DNA of 18,228 nt from JBMSHD01 sp049416425. Its GTDB lineage: Bacteria; Pseudomonadota; Gammaproteobacteria; Francisellales; Francisellaceae. The position numbers were made by a program, and so were the translations under genes. The notes under the pieces were generated by a model that searched no databases, was not told where the DNA came from, and saw only the letters and a list, made by a program, of their open reading frames with translations. Below are positions 6,982 through 14,774 of the stretch, in pieces (positions within the stretch are counted from its first letter, which is position 1; each line of letters starts with the position of its first letter). The DNA lies in assembly GCA_049416425.1 (NCBI GenBank), contig JBMSHD010000033.1:1-18228 (forward strand), read 5' to 3'.

Positions 6982-8169
6982 ATGTTATTTACAACACTGC
7001 AAATACTGGGTTGGCTGATCGTCGGTGCGCTTATTTTTCTGGTTGCCGCCACCATCGGCTTTGATTTTGGTGCCGGTATTTTATCGAAATTTGTCGGCAA
7101 AACCGATTATGAAAAACGGGCGGTAATCAATGCCGTCGCCCCTACATGGGATGGCAACCAGGTCTGGTTTATCACCGCAGGTGGCGCGCTTTTCGCCATC
7201 TGGCCTCAGGTTTACGCCAGCTCTTTCTCGGGGCTTTATATCGCAATTTTGCTGGTGCTATGGGGATTATTTCTACGACCCGTGGCTTTTGAATACCGGA
7301 AGAAAATAGATTCACAAACCTGGCGTACCACCTGGGACTGGATGCTTCTGCTTGGCAGTGCCATTCCAATTATTGTCATGGGAGTGGCCATCGGCAACCT
7401 CTACCTTGGCCTGCCTATTGCCTATGATGACACCGCCAGACTGATCTATGGTGAAATTACAAATGGTCAATACCAAAGCATGTGGTACACCTTGGTCATG
7501 CTCTTAACCCCTTTTGCTATCCTCTTTGGCATATTTGCTCTGGTGATGGTATTGATGCACGGTTCGGCTTATTGCGCCATGCGTACCGATGGTGTTTTGC
7601 GTCAACGTTTTAAAAAAATCTTAAAGACCTGTGCCTCACTCTACATTCTGCTGTTTATTGTCGCCGCCATCTGGCTTTTATTCAAACAGGGCTATCAGTG
7701 GACGCCGACGGATAAGCTAACCCATTACTCCGATGCCATGCTCCACCCTTGGACTTCTGCCATCGTCAGCAGAGACAACAGCTGGTATGCCAATTTTGCT
7801 CTCCATCCCTGGATGATCATAGCGCCTTTGTTGGCACTGATTGCCGCCCTTTTGGTTCTGCGATTTAATGCCAAAAACCGTGATGTTGCCGCCTTTTTTG
7901 CCAGCATGGCATCAATACTGGGAGCGGTGTTTACCGTGGGTTTTACTCTATTCCCATTTATCATGCCATCAAGCACGAATGGGCAGTTCAGTTTAACCAT
8001 CTACAATGCCTCAAGTAGCCAGTTATCTCTAATCGGTATAGAGATCGCCGCGGTTATTCTTTTGCCGATCATCTTTACCTATACCCTGTTTGTCTATCGG
8101 AAAATGTGGGCCAAGGGTCGTCGAATCTCGGCCGAAGAAGTTCAACAACACAGTCATGAAATGTATTAA
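6982..8169 (+). CDS. cydB: Cytochrome bd ubiquinol oxidase subunit II
   Basis: Haem-free partner of CydA; structural work in E. coli shows it stabilises the dimer and binds a quinone. It starts with a hydrophobic segment and the conserved GFDFGAGIL (D28, equivalent to E. coli D29), then PTWDGNQVW (W56, D57), FLRPVAFEYR, and about nine transmembrane segments overall. The length of 395 is slightly above E. coli (379). A GAGGAAA ribosome-binding site precedes the ATG. The cydA stop is 14 nt upstream and cydX begins 11 nt downstream, so the three form a single operon. The usual family alternative, the cyanide-insensitive CioB type, cannot be fully excluded, but the long CydA Q-loop and presence of cydX favour the CydAB type. 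Confidence 0.96.
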   Translation: MLFTTLQILGWLIVGALIFLVAATIGFDFGAGILSKFVGKTDYEKRAVINAVAPTWDGNQVWFITAGGALFAIWPQVYASSFSGLYIAILLVLWGLFLRPVAFEYRKKIDSQTWRTTWDWMLLLGSAIPIIVMGVAIGNLYLGLPIAYDDTARLIYGEITNGQYQSMWYTLVMLLTPFAILFGIFALVMVLMHGSAYCAMRTDGVLRQRFKKILKTCASLYILLFIVAAIWLLFKQGYQWTPTDKLTHYSDAMLHPWTSAIVSRDNSWYANFALHPWMIIAPLLALIAALLVLRFNAKNRDVAAFFASMASILGAVFTVGFTLFPFIMPSSTNGQFSLTIYNASSSQLSLIGIEIAAVILLPIIFTYTLFVYRKMWAKGRRISAEEVQQHSHEMY

Positions 8170-8180
8170 AGGAGACAAGC

Positions 8181-8279
8181 ATGTTTTATATCGTATGGAT
8201 TGTATCGGCCTTTGTCGCCGTCGGTGTCGGCTGCTGGGCAGCAGGCCTTTGCGATCGTAAAAATCCCGAGGAAGAATAA
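8181..8279 (+). CDS. cydX: Cytochrome bd oxidase small subunit CydX
   Basis: A 32-residue single-pass membrane protein, short enough to be missed by gene callers. It starts MFYIVWIVSAFV and ends in a charged tail, DRKNPEEE. Against E. coli CydX (37 residues, from memory) Y3 and W6 are conserved, and D25 stands where E. coli has the conserved E25 at the membrane end, a conservative swap. It carries two cysteines (C18, C24). An AAGGAGA ribosome-binding site sits before the ATG, and the gene lies 11 nt after cydB, the canonical cydX position. CydX is required for stable, active oxidase in E. coli. Position, size and topology make the assignment firm despite the short length. Confidence 0.88.
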   Translation: MFYIVWIVSAFVAVGVGCWAAGLCDRKNPEEE

Positions 8280-8321
8280 AAACCACAATGACTTTCTATT
8301 TCCCCGATAGCAGTAAATGAA

Positions 8322-8327
8322 TATAAT
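8322..8327 (+). promoter_or_regulatory. Candidate -10 box for dedA-family gene
   Basis: A TATAAT lies 29 nt before the ATG at 8357, in the 77-nt gap after cydX. No clear -35 lies at 17 nt (TTTCCC). No terminator separates it from the cyd operon, so readthrough from cydX is also possible. Confidence 0.4.
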
Positions 8328-8356
8328 ACTCTCAATCGCGACTATTACCTGCCATT

Positions 8357-9007
8357 ATGGAAACCATTAAATTTCTCATCGATTTTGTTTTAAACCTCAA
8401 CGTCCATCTCAATGCCCTGGTCGATAGCTTTGGCCTTTGGACCTATGCCTTTCTCTTTATCATCATTTTCTGTGAAACCGGCCTTGTTATCATGCCCTTT
8501 TTGCCGGGTGATTCGCTGCTATTTGCCATCGGCATCGTCGCCTCACACACCGATTTAGATGTTCACCTTTTAGTGTTGACGATGATTTTCGCCTGTATAC
8601 TGGGGGATAACGTCAACTACTGGGTTGGGCATTTCCTCGGTGAGAAGTTATTTAAACCCGATGCCAAAATCCTAAAAACGGCCTATCTGCAAAAAACCCA
8701 TCAATTTTTTGAAAAATATGGTGCCAAGGCCATTATCATCGCCCGTTTCGTACCGATTATTCGCACCTTCACTCCATTTGCTGCCGGCATGGGTGAGATG
8801 CGCTACCGAAAATTTCTGCTGCTAAGCATCCTGGCTGCCATCATCTGGGTCTGTTCCATCACTTATCTGGGCTATTTTTTCAGCAACATGCCGATTGTCA
8901 AAGAAAACTTCAGCATCCTGGTCATCGTCATCATTTTGGTTTCGATTACCCCAGCCATCATTGAATATCTTAGAAAAAGGAAGTGCCGAGCCAAAGGCAC
9001 AGAATAA
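8357..9007 (+). CDS. DedA family membrane protein
   Basis: A 216-residue inner-membrane protein of the DedA / SNARE-associated (VTT) family. Members are linked to undecaprenyl phosphate or phospholipid flipping and to proton-motive-force balance. Visible family residues are the acidic pair E40 (FCETGLVIMPFLPGD) and D52, the central NYWVGHFLGE, and the two arginines R130 and R136 in IARFVPIIRTFTPFAAG. All these are needed in E. coli YqjA/YghB. Membrane segments lie at about 28-60, 70-92, 124-145, 152-176 and 183-201, and a basic tail (RKRKCRAKG) ends the protein. There is no obvious Shine-Dalgarno before the ATG. Whether it acts in lipid-carrier recycling cannot be read from the sequence. Confidence 0.93.
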   Translation: METIKFLIDFVLNLNVHLNALVDSFGLWTYAFLFIIIFCETGLVIMPFLPGDSLLFAIGIVASHTDLDVHLLVLTMIFACILGDNVNYWVGHFLGEKLFKPDAKILKTAYLQKTHQFFEKYGAKAIIIARFVPIIRTFTPFAAGMGEMRYRKFLLLSILAAIIWVCSITYLGYFFSNMPIVKENFSILVIVIILVSITPAIIEYLRKRKCRAKGTE

Positions 9008-9261
9008 GCAGGTTCTATTAGGGAAGTGTCTGAAATAAATTCCTTTTTCCTTGCAAGGCATAACCAGGCGCAATAATCGTCATCATCGCTTGGCGATGAT
9101 CCATGTGCTTATTGTGAGAGCGGTAAAAATCATATGTACTTAGGCAGATGCCGTCAGTACCATTACCAATGTTACACTGGCCAGCTAGATTGCTTTGTGG
9201 CGTCTCTACTGTCCTGTATTGTCTTACAAATAGCCCTGCGCAATTCATGCTGCGGGCGTTC

Positions 9262-9315
9262 AATGGATAAAGCAATTGCTTTATTGCTCCATTTCACTCT
9301 GTCGCGGCAATGACG
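9262..9315. repeat. Palindromic repeat-like fragment
   Basis: ATAAAGCAATTGCTTTAT (9267-9284) is a perfect 18-bp palindrome, nested in AATGGA/TCCATT (9262-9267, 9288-9293). It is followed by GCAATGACG (9307-9315). On the minus strand the order CGTCATTGC, GAGTGAA, GAGCAAT recalls the widespread small dispersed repeats of the CGTCATTGCGAG...GAAGCAATC type seen between genes in many bacteria. That likeness is by memory only, and the second arm is not clear, so this may be a decayed copy. Confidence 0.4.
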
Positions 9316-9404
9316 AGAAACAAGATCCCACAGTGGTTATCTATGAGAAGCTATTTTGCACACGCTCCTTATCCTAAAACAAGGGGTTGGGTTTACGCAA
9401 CTTA

Positions 9405-9434
9405 TTGAATCCAGACAGATCATCATGCTATACT
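9405..9434 (+). promoter_or_regulatory. Sigma-70-type promoter of the MFS exporter gene
   Basis: TTGAAT (9405-9410), an 18-nt spacer, and TATACT (9429-9434) preceded by TG-C, giving an extended -10. The predicted start near 9441 gives a short leader of about 28 nt before the ATG at 9469. It is the best-formed promoter in the window. Confidence 0.6.
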
Positions 9435-9468
9435 CAATCAGCTTTGCCAATGTAGATAATTGCTGTTT

Positions 9469-10989
9469 ATGAAAAATAATCAAACCTTGTCCAGCACAAC
9501 AAAATGGTTGATTACCATTACCGTGATGCTGGCAGCAATGATCGAGATTATCGATACCACTATCGTCAATGTTGCCTTGAAAGATATGGCTGGCGCCCTA
9601 GGTGCTAACACCGAAGAAATTTCCTGGGTTGTGACCTCCTATATTGTCTCGGCAGCCATCATCATGCCACTGACTGGATTTCTCGTCAGAGTGATGGGCA
9701 GACGCACCTTGCTTCTTATCAACATCATCGGCTTCTTAATCTGTTCCATGTTATGTGGATTATCAAATTCTTTAACGGAGATGGTTATCTTTCGAATTCT
9801 GCAGGGTATCTTTGGCGCCTCACTGGTGCCGCTTTCTCAATATGTACTTCGAGATACCTTTGAGCCAAAAGAACAGGTCAAGGCCATGGCAATCTGGGGC
9901 ATCGGCATTATGGCGGCACCGGTGCTGGGTCCCACAATTGGAGGCTATATCACCGATGGTATTGGCTGGCGCTGGATTTTCTACATCAATATACCGGTGT
10001 GTATTATTGCCGCGATTATGACACTGTTCTTTATCAGAGAAACCAAAAGGGAAAAGGTCGGTATCGACTGGCTGGGGCTGGCACTTATGGTCATTGCCAT
10101 ATCAGCGCTTCAGATCTTTTTAGATCGTGGCAACAGTGACGGCTGGCTGGCCTCTAATTTCATCGTGGGACTTTTATTAACCTGGGTTATTACCGCCATC
10201 ATCTTTATCATCCGTGGCTGGTGGAATCCTCATAACATCTTAAACCTTCATCTTTTCAAAGACAGAAATTACACGGCATCCAGCATCCTTCTGGTGCTAT
10301 ATACCGCCGGCATCTTCGGCATGATGACCATTCAGCCTCTGATCATGCAGACCTTTATGAATTATTCGGCGGCGCTATCTGGAGAGTTGATGGCACCACG
10401 CGGCATTGCTGCGGCTATCGCCATGGTTTTTGTCACGCCTCTAGCCAAAAAAATTGATCTTCGTCTTATCATCTTCATCGGCATCACGATCACGGCTTAT
10501 GGTAACTATCTCTTTGCTCAGATTCCGCTGATGGCCGGCCCCTGGAATCTCACCTGGCCTGGTATCGTTCAGGGGTTTGGCATGGGATTTTTCTTCGTTC
10601 CCGTCTCGACCATGGCCTTACAAACCTTACCACCAAAAGATCTGGCCGAAGGCAGCGGCATGTTTAGCTTCTTTAGAAATTTAGGAACCTCCATCGGTAC
10701 CTCGGTGATGGTGACGGTACTGACCCAGATCTCGCAGATGGCCTACAACACGCTCTCGGGTCACATCCGACTCTCCAATCCCAATTACCACACCTGGCTG
10801 CAACAGCTCGGTTTCGGTGCCACAGATCCAACAACATTGGCTCAGGTGTCGAACATCATCATCACTCAAAGCAGCATGATCGCTTTTGATACGGTCTGCT
10901 ATCTGTCTTATTTATTCCTTGCACTATCACTGCCTGTGGTATTTTTGTTGTCCAAGCCACAATCTAGCGGCCTTAGTATGGAGCATTGA
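9469..10989 (+). CDS. DHA2-family MFS multidrug exporter (EmrB/QacA type)
   Basis: A 14-helix proton-driven efflux permease of the inner membrane. Visible motifs are IDTTIVNVAL in helix 1 (the DHA2 motif D1 region), WVVTSYIVSAAI, motif A at GFLVRVMGRR in the loop after helix 2, the RILQG of motif B, motif C as GIGIMAAPVLGPTIGGYI, and WRWIFYINIP. Length 506 is normal. The ATG at 9469 is preferred; a TTG three codons upstream (9460) is open but has no ribosome-binding site and lies close to the promoter. EmrB-type pumps usually pair with a periplasmic adaptor (EmrA/HlyD) encoded alongside. None is adjacent, so it either works alone or uses an adaptor encoded elsewhere. Substrates cannot be inferred. 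Confidence 0.92.
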   Translation: MKNNQTLSSTTKWLITITVMLAAMIEIIDTTIVNVALKDMAGALGANTEEISWVVTSYIVSAAIIMPLTGFLVRVMGRRTLLLINIIGFLICSMLCGLSNSLTEMVIFRILQGIFGASLVPLSQYVLRDTFEPKEQVKAMAIWGIGIMAAPVLGPTIGGYITDGIGWRWIFYINIPVCIIAAIMTLFFIRETKREKVGIDWLGLALMVIAISALQIFLDRGNSDGWLASNFIVGLLLTWVITAIIFIIRGWWNPHNILNLHLFKDRNYTASSILLVLYTAGIFGMMTIQPLIMQTFMNYSAALSGELMAPRGIAAAIAMVFVTPLAKKIDLRLIIFIGITITAYGNYLFAQIPLMAGPWNLTWPGIVQGFGMGFFFVPVSTMALQTLPPKDLAEGSGMFSFFRNLGTSIGTSVMVTVLTQISQMAYNTLSGHIRLSNPNYHTWLQQLGFGATDPTTLAQVSNIIITQSSMIAFDTVCYLSYLFLALSLPVVFLLSKPQSSGLSMEH

Positions 10990-11149
10990 AATCTGTACCT
11001 TACTGAAAATTTTGCAATTCCCAGAATCAAATATATCCTTGTCAAGAAACTGGTTCCAAACCGTTCCCCACAGCCCAAACTGTAGACACCGATGTCTCTT
11101 CGACAGATAAGTAGAGCAAGAACCACCAAGCGATGATTATCAATCCGAG

Positions 11150-11208
11150 ATTCCTCACCACAGTAATTTTTAGGTTCAATTGAGGAAAAAATTACTGTGG
11201 TGAGGAAT
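11150..11208. repeat. Perfect 22-bp inverted repeat with 15-nt loop
   Basis: The left arm, 11150-11171, starts ATTCCTCACCACAG and ends in five T. It pairs without mismatch with the right arm, 11187-11208, which starts with five A and ends CTGTGGTGAGGAAT. The loop, 11172-11186, contains CAATTG. No T-run follows either arm on its outer side, so it is not a classical intrinsic terminator. It could be a very strong RNA hairpin, a protein-binding palindrome, or a remnant of a small mobile repeat; no target duplication is evident at its edges. Confidence 0.8.
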
Positions 11209-11309
11209 GTTGCCTAGATCTATCTGAGATTTTTGAAAAATCGATCGGGAGCAGAATTTTATTTTTAGTGTTTATACCCCAGTTTACTTTTTAAAAAATT
11301 GCATCTGTA

Positions 11310-11315
11310 TATAAT
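11310..11315 (+). promoter_or_regulatory. Candidate -10 box for the large lipoprotein gene
   Basis: A TATAAT lies 92 nt before the ATG at 11408. The nearest -35-like hexamer (TTTACT, 11283-11288) is 21 nt away, too far for a strong match. The sequence around is very AT-rich, so the call is tentative. Confidence 0.35.
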
Positions 11316-11407
11316 TACATCAATAAATGATTATAATACAACCATATTATTTATCAGGCCTGCTATTGGCACCTGTATAAGTTTTAATCCACGAAGAGGA
11401 TAAGACA

Positions 11408-14400
11408 ATGAAACGGATAACCTATACAAAAAGAATGATGGTGTTACTATCAGTAATAGTATTGATGGGGTGTTCATCAGGCGGTGACGATGATAGTTCA
11501 TCAATTGAAGTCTCGACGGAAATCAGCTTAACCGAAAACAGTCTTGATGTCATTGTCGGGGCGAGCTCGACGCTGACGGTTTCTGCAGCCAATACATTTA
11601 CGCTAATGACAGCGGAATCAGTGGCGGCTAAAGATATTCAATTTTATTTTGATGATAATGCCGATGAGTCTAAGTTCACTATAGGCTATAGTTCTGCTTG
11701 CGGTAGCTTGGAACCTTCTCAAAGTTGTCTGATCGAATTTAGCCCTAAAGCCGACTCCGGTTATGAGAAAGATCAAACGATAAGCGGTTGGATAGAAGGC
11801 AGCAATACGCCTAAATATCCCTTTAGCTTCACGATAGAGAAATTTAGCCTGGCTTCCGATAGCAATGTTATCGGTGCCGGAGAAGCATTAACCTTTACCT
11901 TGAGTCACACGGCCAAAAATACCATAAGCGACATCGAGCTTTCAACCTCAAACGGTAATTTAAGCGTTGAAAATAATGCCTGTGGACAGGCTTTAGCCGC
12001 AGGCGAGAGCTGTCAGTTTGATCTAATAGCCGACAATGACGCAAATGATGAGCCGGAATTGAAAATCACAATTAATGGCGTTGATTATTCAACAGTCTGG
12101 CCTCTGTCTTTGATCAGACCGGTTATCGTATTATCGTCTTCAGATGATAGCATTAATGCCTCGGATACGATGACGATCACATTGAGTAACAGCAAGTCTG
12201 TCACGGCTTCAGGTCTTAATATCTCTCAAGCAATTGATAATCTCAACGCAAACATTGCAGGCATTTCATTAAATGAAAGCCAGTCTACTTGTGGCGACAG
12301 TTTAAAAGGCAATAGCCAATGTTTATTGGTCATGGATTCTGATGATACATTGGCTCCGGGGTTAAGCGCCGAGCTTGCAATTACGGGAAGTAATTTTGAT
12401 GCGTCTAGCATGATGATCAACACCTATACCAGTGAGTTGAGTGTAACAACTTCTCCTAAAGTTATCACGGCTAACAGTGGCATTGTAGAGACGATTACCG
12501 TGAGTGTCTCCAACAATTCCGACTTTGATGCCGAGAATTTAACCCTTGAGTTCGATGATAGCAGATTGTCCTTAGACAGCGACGCTTCAGATTGTGATGA
12601 TTTAGCCGGCAACATCCTTCCTCAAGGAGAGAGTTGTCAATATAGCTTAGTCTACGATCCAGGGGTTATCAATGCCTATCACCTTTTCACGACAGATATC
12701 ACAATCGCCTCTGACCAGTCAGGAATAATAGAAAAAAGCCTTACCATTCATAATTTTATCAGTCTCTATACTGTGCCTATGGATTTGAATAAACTCAGCA
12801 ATCAAATCTCTCATCAAAATGTCAGCAGCTATGCCGAATATCTGATAGACGATATGCATTATATCGCCATAGGCACTTTCGGTGGCGGACTGTCTTTTTC
12901 TGAGGACGGCGGTGAAAATTGGAGAATACTGACAACCGTTGATGGCTTTCCCAGCAACAACATATCAGGGGTGATTTTCAATGACGATGGTGTGCTTTAT
13001 GTGCATAGCGATAATGGTGTCGCCATCAGCGATGATTTCACCCAAAGCTGGCAGTATTATCTGGATGAAGCTGGAATTCTACCGGATAACTCGATGAGAA
13101 GTATCTTAGGATTATCTGCAACATCGAAATTGGATTTCACTGTGAAAGATTCATTGGTCTATCTGCCGACTGTGTTGCCGGGTAACAAACAAGGTCTACT
13201 GGTATTAAATCCTGAAAATAATACATTGACACAATATTTCAACGGATCTCATGTCTATGCCGTTATCGTTGATGATCACTATATTTATGTTGGCCATGAG
13301 GATGGTTTATATATATCTGACGATCACGGACAGAGCTGGGAGAATATTCTTGAGAAGACAGCCAGCCCCATAGTCAGTGATGCCAACATTCATGATTTTA
13401 CGGTTGGTGATGGCATCATCTATTTTGTTTATGACGATATGGAAGACGAATTTGGCAGCAGCAATGGTATCATGAGATATGATGTAGAAAGCGAGAGCTT
13501 TCTGTCAAACTATACCAAAACCAGCACCAGCAATGGCTTGATAAGCCATAAGATATCGCAACTATTATATAAGGATGGCGCACTTTATGTCGCCACTCAC
13601 GAGGGTTTATCTGTTTTAGATGCTGAAGGTCACTGGAAGAGCTACACCACCGCAGATGGACTATCCAGCAACTATCTTATCGGTCTTTATGTCAATGGTC
13701 AAAAAATTGTGACGATTACGGATATGGCTGGTATCACTATCAGTGAAGATGGCGGAGAAAATTGGGATCATTACTTCAACAACGCGAATACTCCCATATA
13801 TAATCTAAGCTATGATCTGTTTATCAAAGGAGACGATATTTATCTTGGCACCGTCGGCAATGGCTTGTCGATATCATTCGATAATGGTCTAAATTGGTCG
13901 GCTTATCAACAAAATGATAGCGTTGCCAGTTCGCTATCGGATGATTTTATTCGTGCGATTTATGTAGACGATGAGGCGATTTATGTTGCCACGAGACTTG
14001 GAGGCTTTGCCGTATCGAATGACAATGGCAACAGCTGGCAGATATTTGATGATCTTGGCAGCAATACGTATAGTGAATATAGCTCTTCGCTTGCGGTTAA
14101 AGACGATACCATCTACATAGGAGGATATGATATCGTCGCTAAATATACTATCTCAACACAACAACTTTCTAATCCTATTGAACTTAATGTTGATCCAAAT
14201 TGGAAATATCCTGCCGTAGCATTGGCTTCTCAAAATGGCAGTCTCTATGTCGGTACCTCAGGCGATGGCCTCTATATCACTTCAAATGATGGCAGCAGCT
14301 GGATCCATTATGACGACAATACCAGCGATGCCACGACATCAACTGGCTGTATGCTCGCTTTTGATGAAGTTCGTAATCTAGCCATTGCCGAAGATGGCAC

Positions 14401-14752
14401 GCTATACGCCGGCTATTCAGCGCATAATTACCAAAATCGTTATGGTTTTACCGTAATCAAAAGCCCCCTCAGTACATCGACGGCCAGCTGCAAAACCTAT
14501 ACCACAAGCAATAGCGATCTTAGTTATGATGAAGTCGGAGATATTTTCATTGCCAAGGATGGGATGGCTTATATCGCCACTTACGGTGGCGGCATATCTG
14601 TATTCGACCCAAGCACAGAGACCATAATAAAAACCTATACCGTGGGTCATGATGATTTGGGCAGTAATTATGTTCATAATATTTTTGTCATCGACAACAT
14701 ACTATATGCTTCAACGACCGGTGGAATCAGCAAGCTCAAACTGTCAAGCTGA
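11408..14752 (+). CDS. Large lipoprotein with Ig-like modules and beta-propeller repeats
   Basis: An 1114-residue secreted protein. Residues 1-22 are a lipoprotein signal: basic start, hydrophobic core, lipobox LMGC with C22. Ser at +2 suggests outer-membrane sorting, and an Asp/Ser linker follows. Residues about 33-450 form four modules of roughly 100 residues, each with one close cysteine pair (98/107, 192/202, 295/305, 396/410) in a C-x8-13-C pattern like choice-of-anchor/ASH Ig-like domains. Residues about 455-1114 carry Asp-box (BNR-like) motifs, S-x-D-x-G-x-x-W, starting near 498, 541, 637, 779, 823, 870 and 959. The spacings are near multiples of 46, mixed with two-component-regulator-propeller-like segments (DGLSSNYL). 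This fits about 14 blades, perhaps two seven-bladed propellers. No catalytic domain is seen. The AGAGGA ribosome-binding site supports the start. A binding or adhesion role is inferred only. Confidence 0.85.
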   Translation: MKRITYTKRMMVLLSVIVLMGCSSGGDDDSSSIEVSTEISLTENSLDVIVGASSTLTVSAANTFTLMTAESVAAKDIQFYFDDNADESKFTIGYSSACGSLEPSQSCLIEFSPKADSGYEKDQTISGWIEGSNTPKYPFSFTIEKFSLASDSNVIGAGEALTFTLSHTAKNTISDIELSTSNGNLSVENNACGQALAAGESCQFDLIADNDANDEPELKITINGVDYSTVWPLSLIRPVIVLSSSDDSINASDTMTITLSNSKSVTASGLNISQAIDNLNANIAGISLNESQSTCGDSLKGNSQCLLVMDSDDTLAPGLSAELAITGSNFDASSMMINTYTSELSVTTSPKVITANSGIVETITVSVSNNSDFDAENLTLEFDDSRLSLDSDASDCDDLAGNILPQGESCQYSLVYDPGVINAYHLFTTDITIASDQSGIIEKSLTIHNFISLYTVPMDLNKLSNQISHQNVSSYAEYLIDDMHYIAIGTFGGGLSFSEDGGENWRILTTVDGFPSNNISGVIFNDDGVLYVHSDNGVAISDDFTQSWQYYLDEAGILPDNSMRSILGLSATSKLDFTVKDSLVYLPTVLPGNKQGLLVLNPENNTLTQYFNGSHVYAVIVDDHYIYVGHEDGLYISDDHGQSWENILEKTASPIVSDANIHDFTVGDGIIYFVYDDMEDEFGSSNGIMRYDVESESFLSNYTKTSTSNGLISHKISQLLYKDGALYVATHEGLSVLDAEGHWKSYTTADGLSSNYLIGLYVNGQKIVTITDMAGITISEDGGENWDHYFNNANTPIYNLSYDLFIKGDDIYLGTVGNGLSISFDNGLNWSAYQQNDSVASSLSDDFIRAIYVDDEAIYVATRLGGFAVSNDNGNSWQIFDDLGSNTYSEYSSSLAVKDDTIYIGGYDIVAKYTISTQQLSNPIELNVDPNWKYPAVALASQNGSLYVGTSGDGLYITSNDGSSWIHYDDNTSDATTSTGCMLAFDEVRNLAIAEDGTLYAGYSAHNYQNRYGFTVIKSPLSTSTASCKTYTTSNSDLSYDEVGDIFIAKDGMAYIATYGGGISVFDPSTETIIKTYTVGHDDLGSNYVHNIFVIDNILYASTTGGISKLKLSS

Positions 14753-14774
14753 TTATCCTGCCCAACATACCCTA

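Larger units (their letters stand above)
9008..9459. other. 452-bp intergenic region without a convincing gene
   Basis: It contains an 8-bp hairpin with a 3-nt loop (ATCATCGC at 9082-9089, GCGATGAT at 9093-9100), a repeat-like palindromic cluster at 9262-9315, and a sigma-70-type promoter close to the next gene. No T-run-backed terminator follows the dedA-family stop. An 85-codon minus-strand frame at 9018-9275 has no recognised content and is not called. Confidence 0.6.
10990..11407. other. 418-bp intergenic region with a strong inverted repeat
   Basis: The main content is a perfect 22-bp inverted repeat at 11150-11208. A second small palindrome, GATTTTT-G-AAAAATC, lies at 11228-11242, and a TATAAT sits at 11310-11315. 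The first 150 nt after the exporter stop hold nothing I can identify. Confidence 0.6.

Noticed and set aside
9018..9275. 85-codon minus-strand frame in the gap between the dedA-family gene and the exporter
   Set aside because: No recognised motif, no convincing ribosome-binding site, and its start overlaps a palindromic repeat. I treat it as chance or a remnant.
9460..9468. TTG start for the exporter
   Set aside because: Open but without a ribosome-binding site. The ATG at 9469 gives the usual length and a sensible leader.
10908..11129. 73-codon minus-strand frame across the exporter 3' end
   Set aside because: Mostly antisense to the exporter and with no ribosome-binding site or motif.
11150..11208. 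Reading the 22-bp inverted repeat as an intrinsic terminator
   Set aside because: The T-run lies inside the arm, at the loop side, and not after the 3' arm on either strand.
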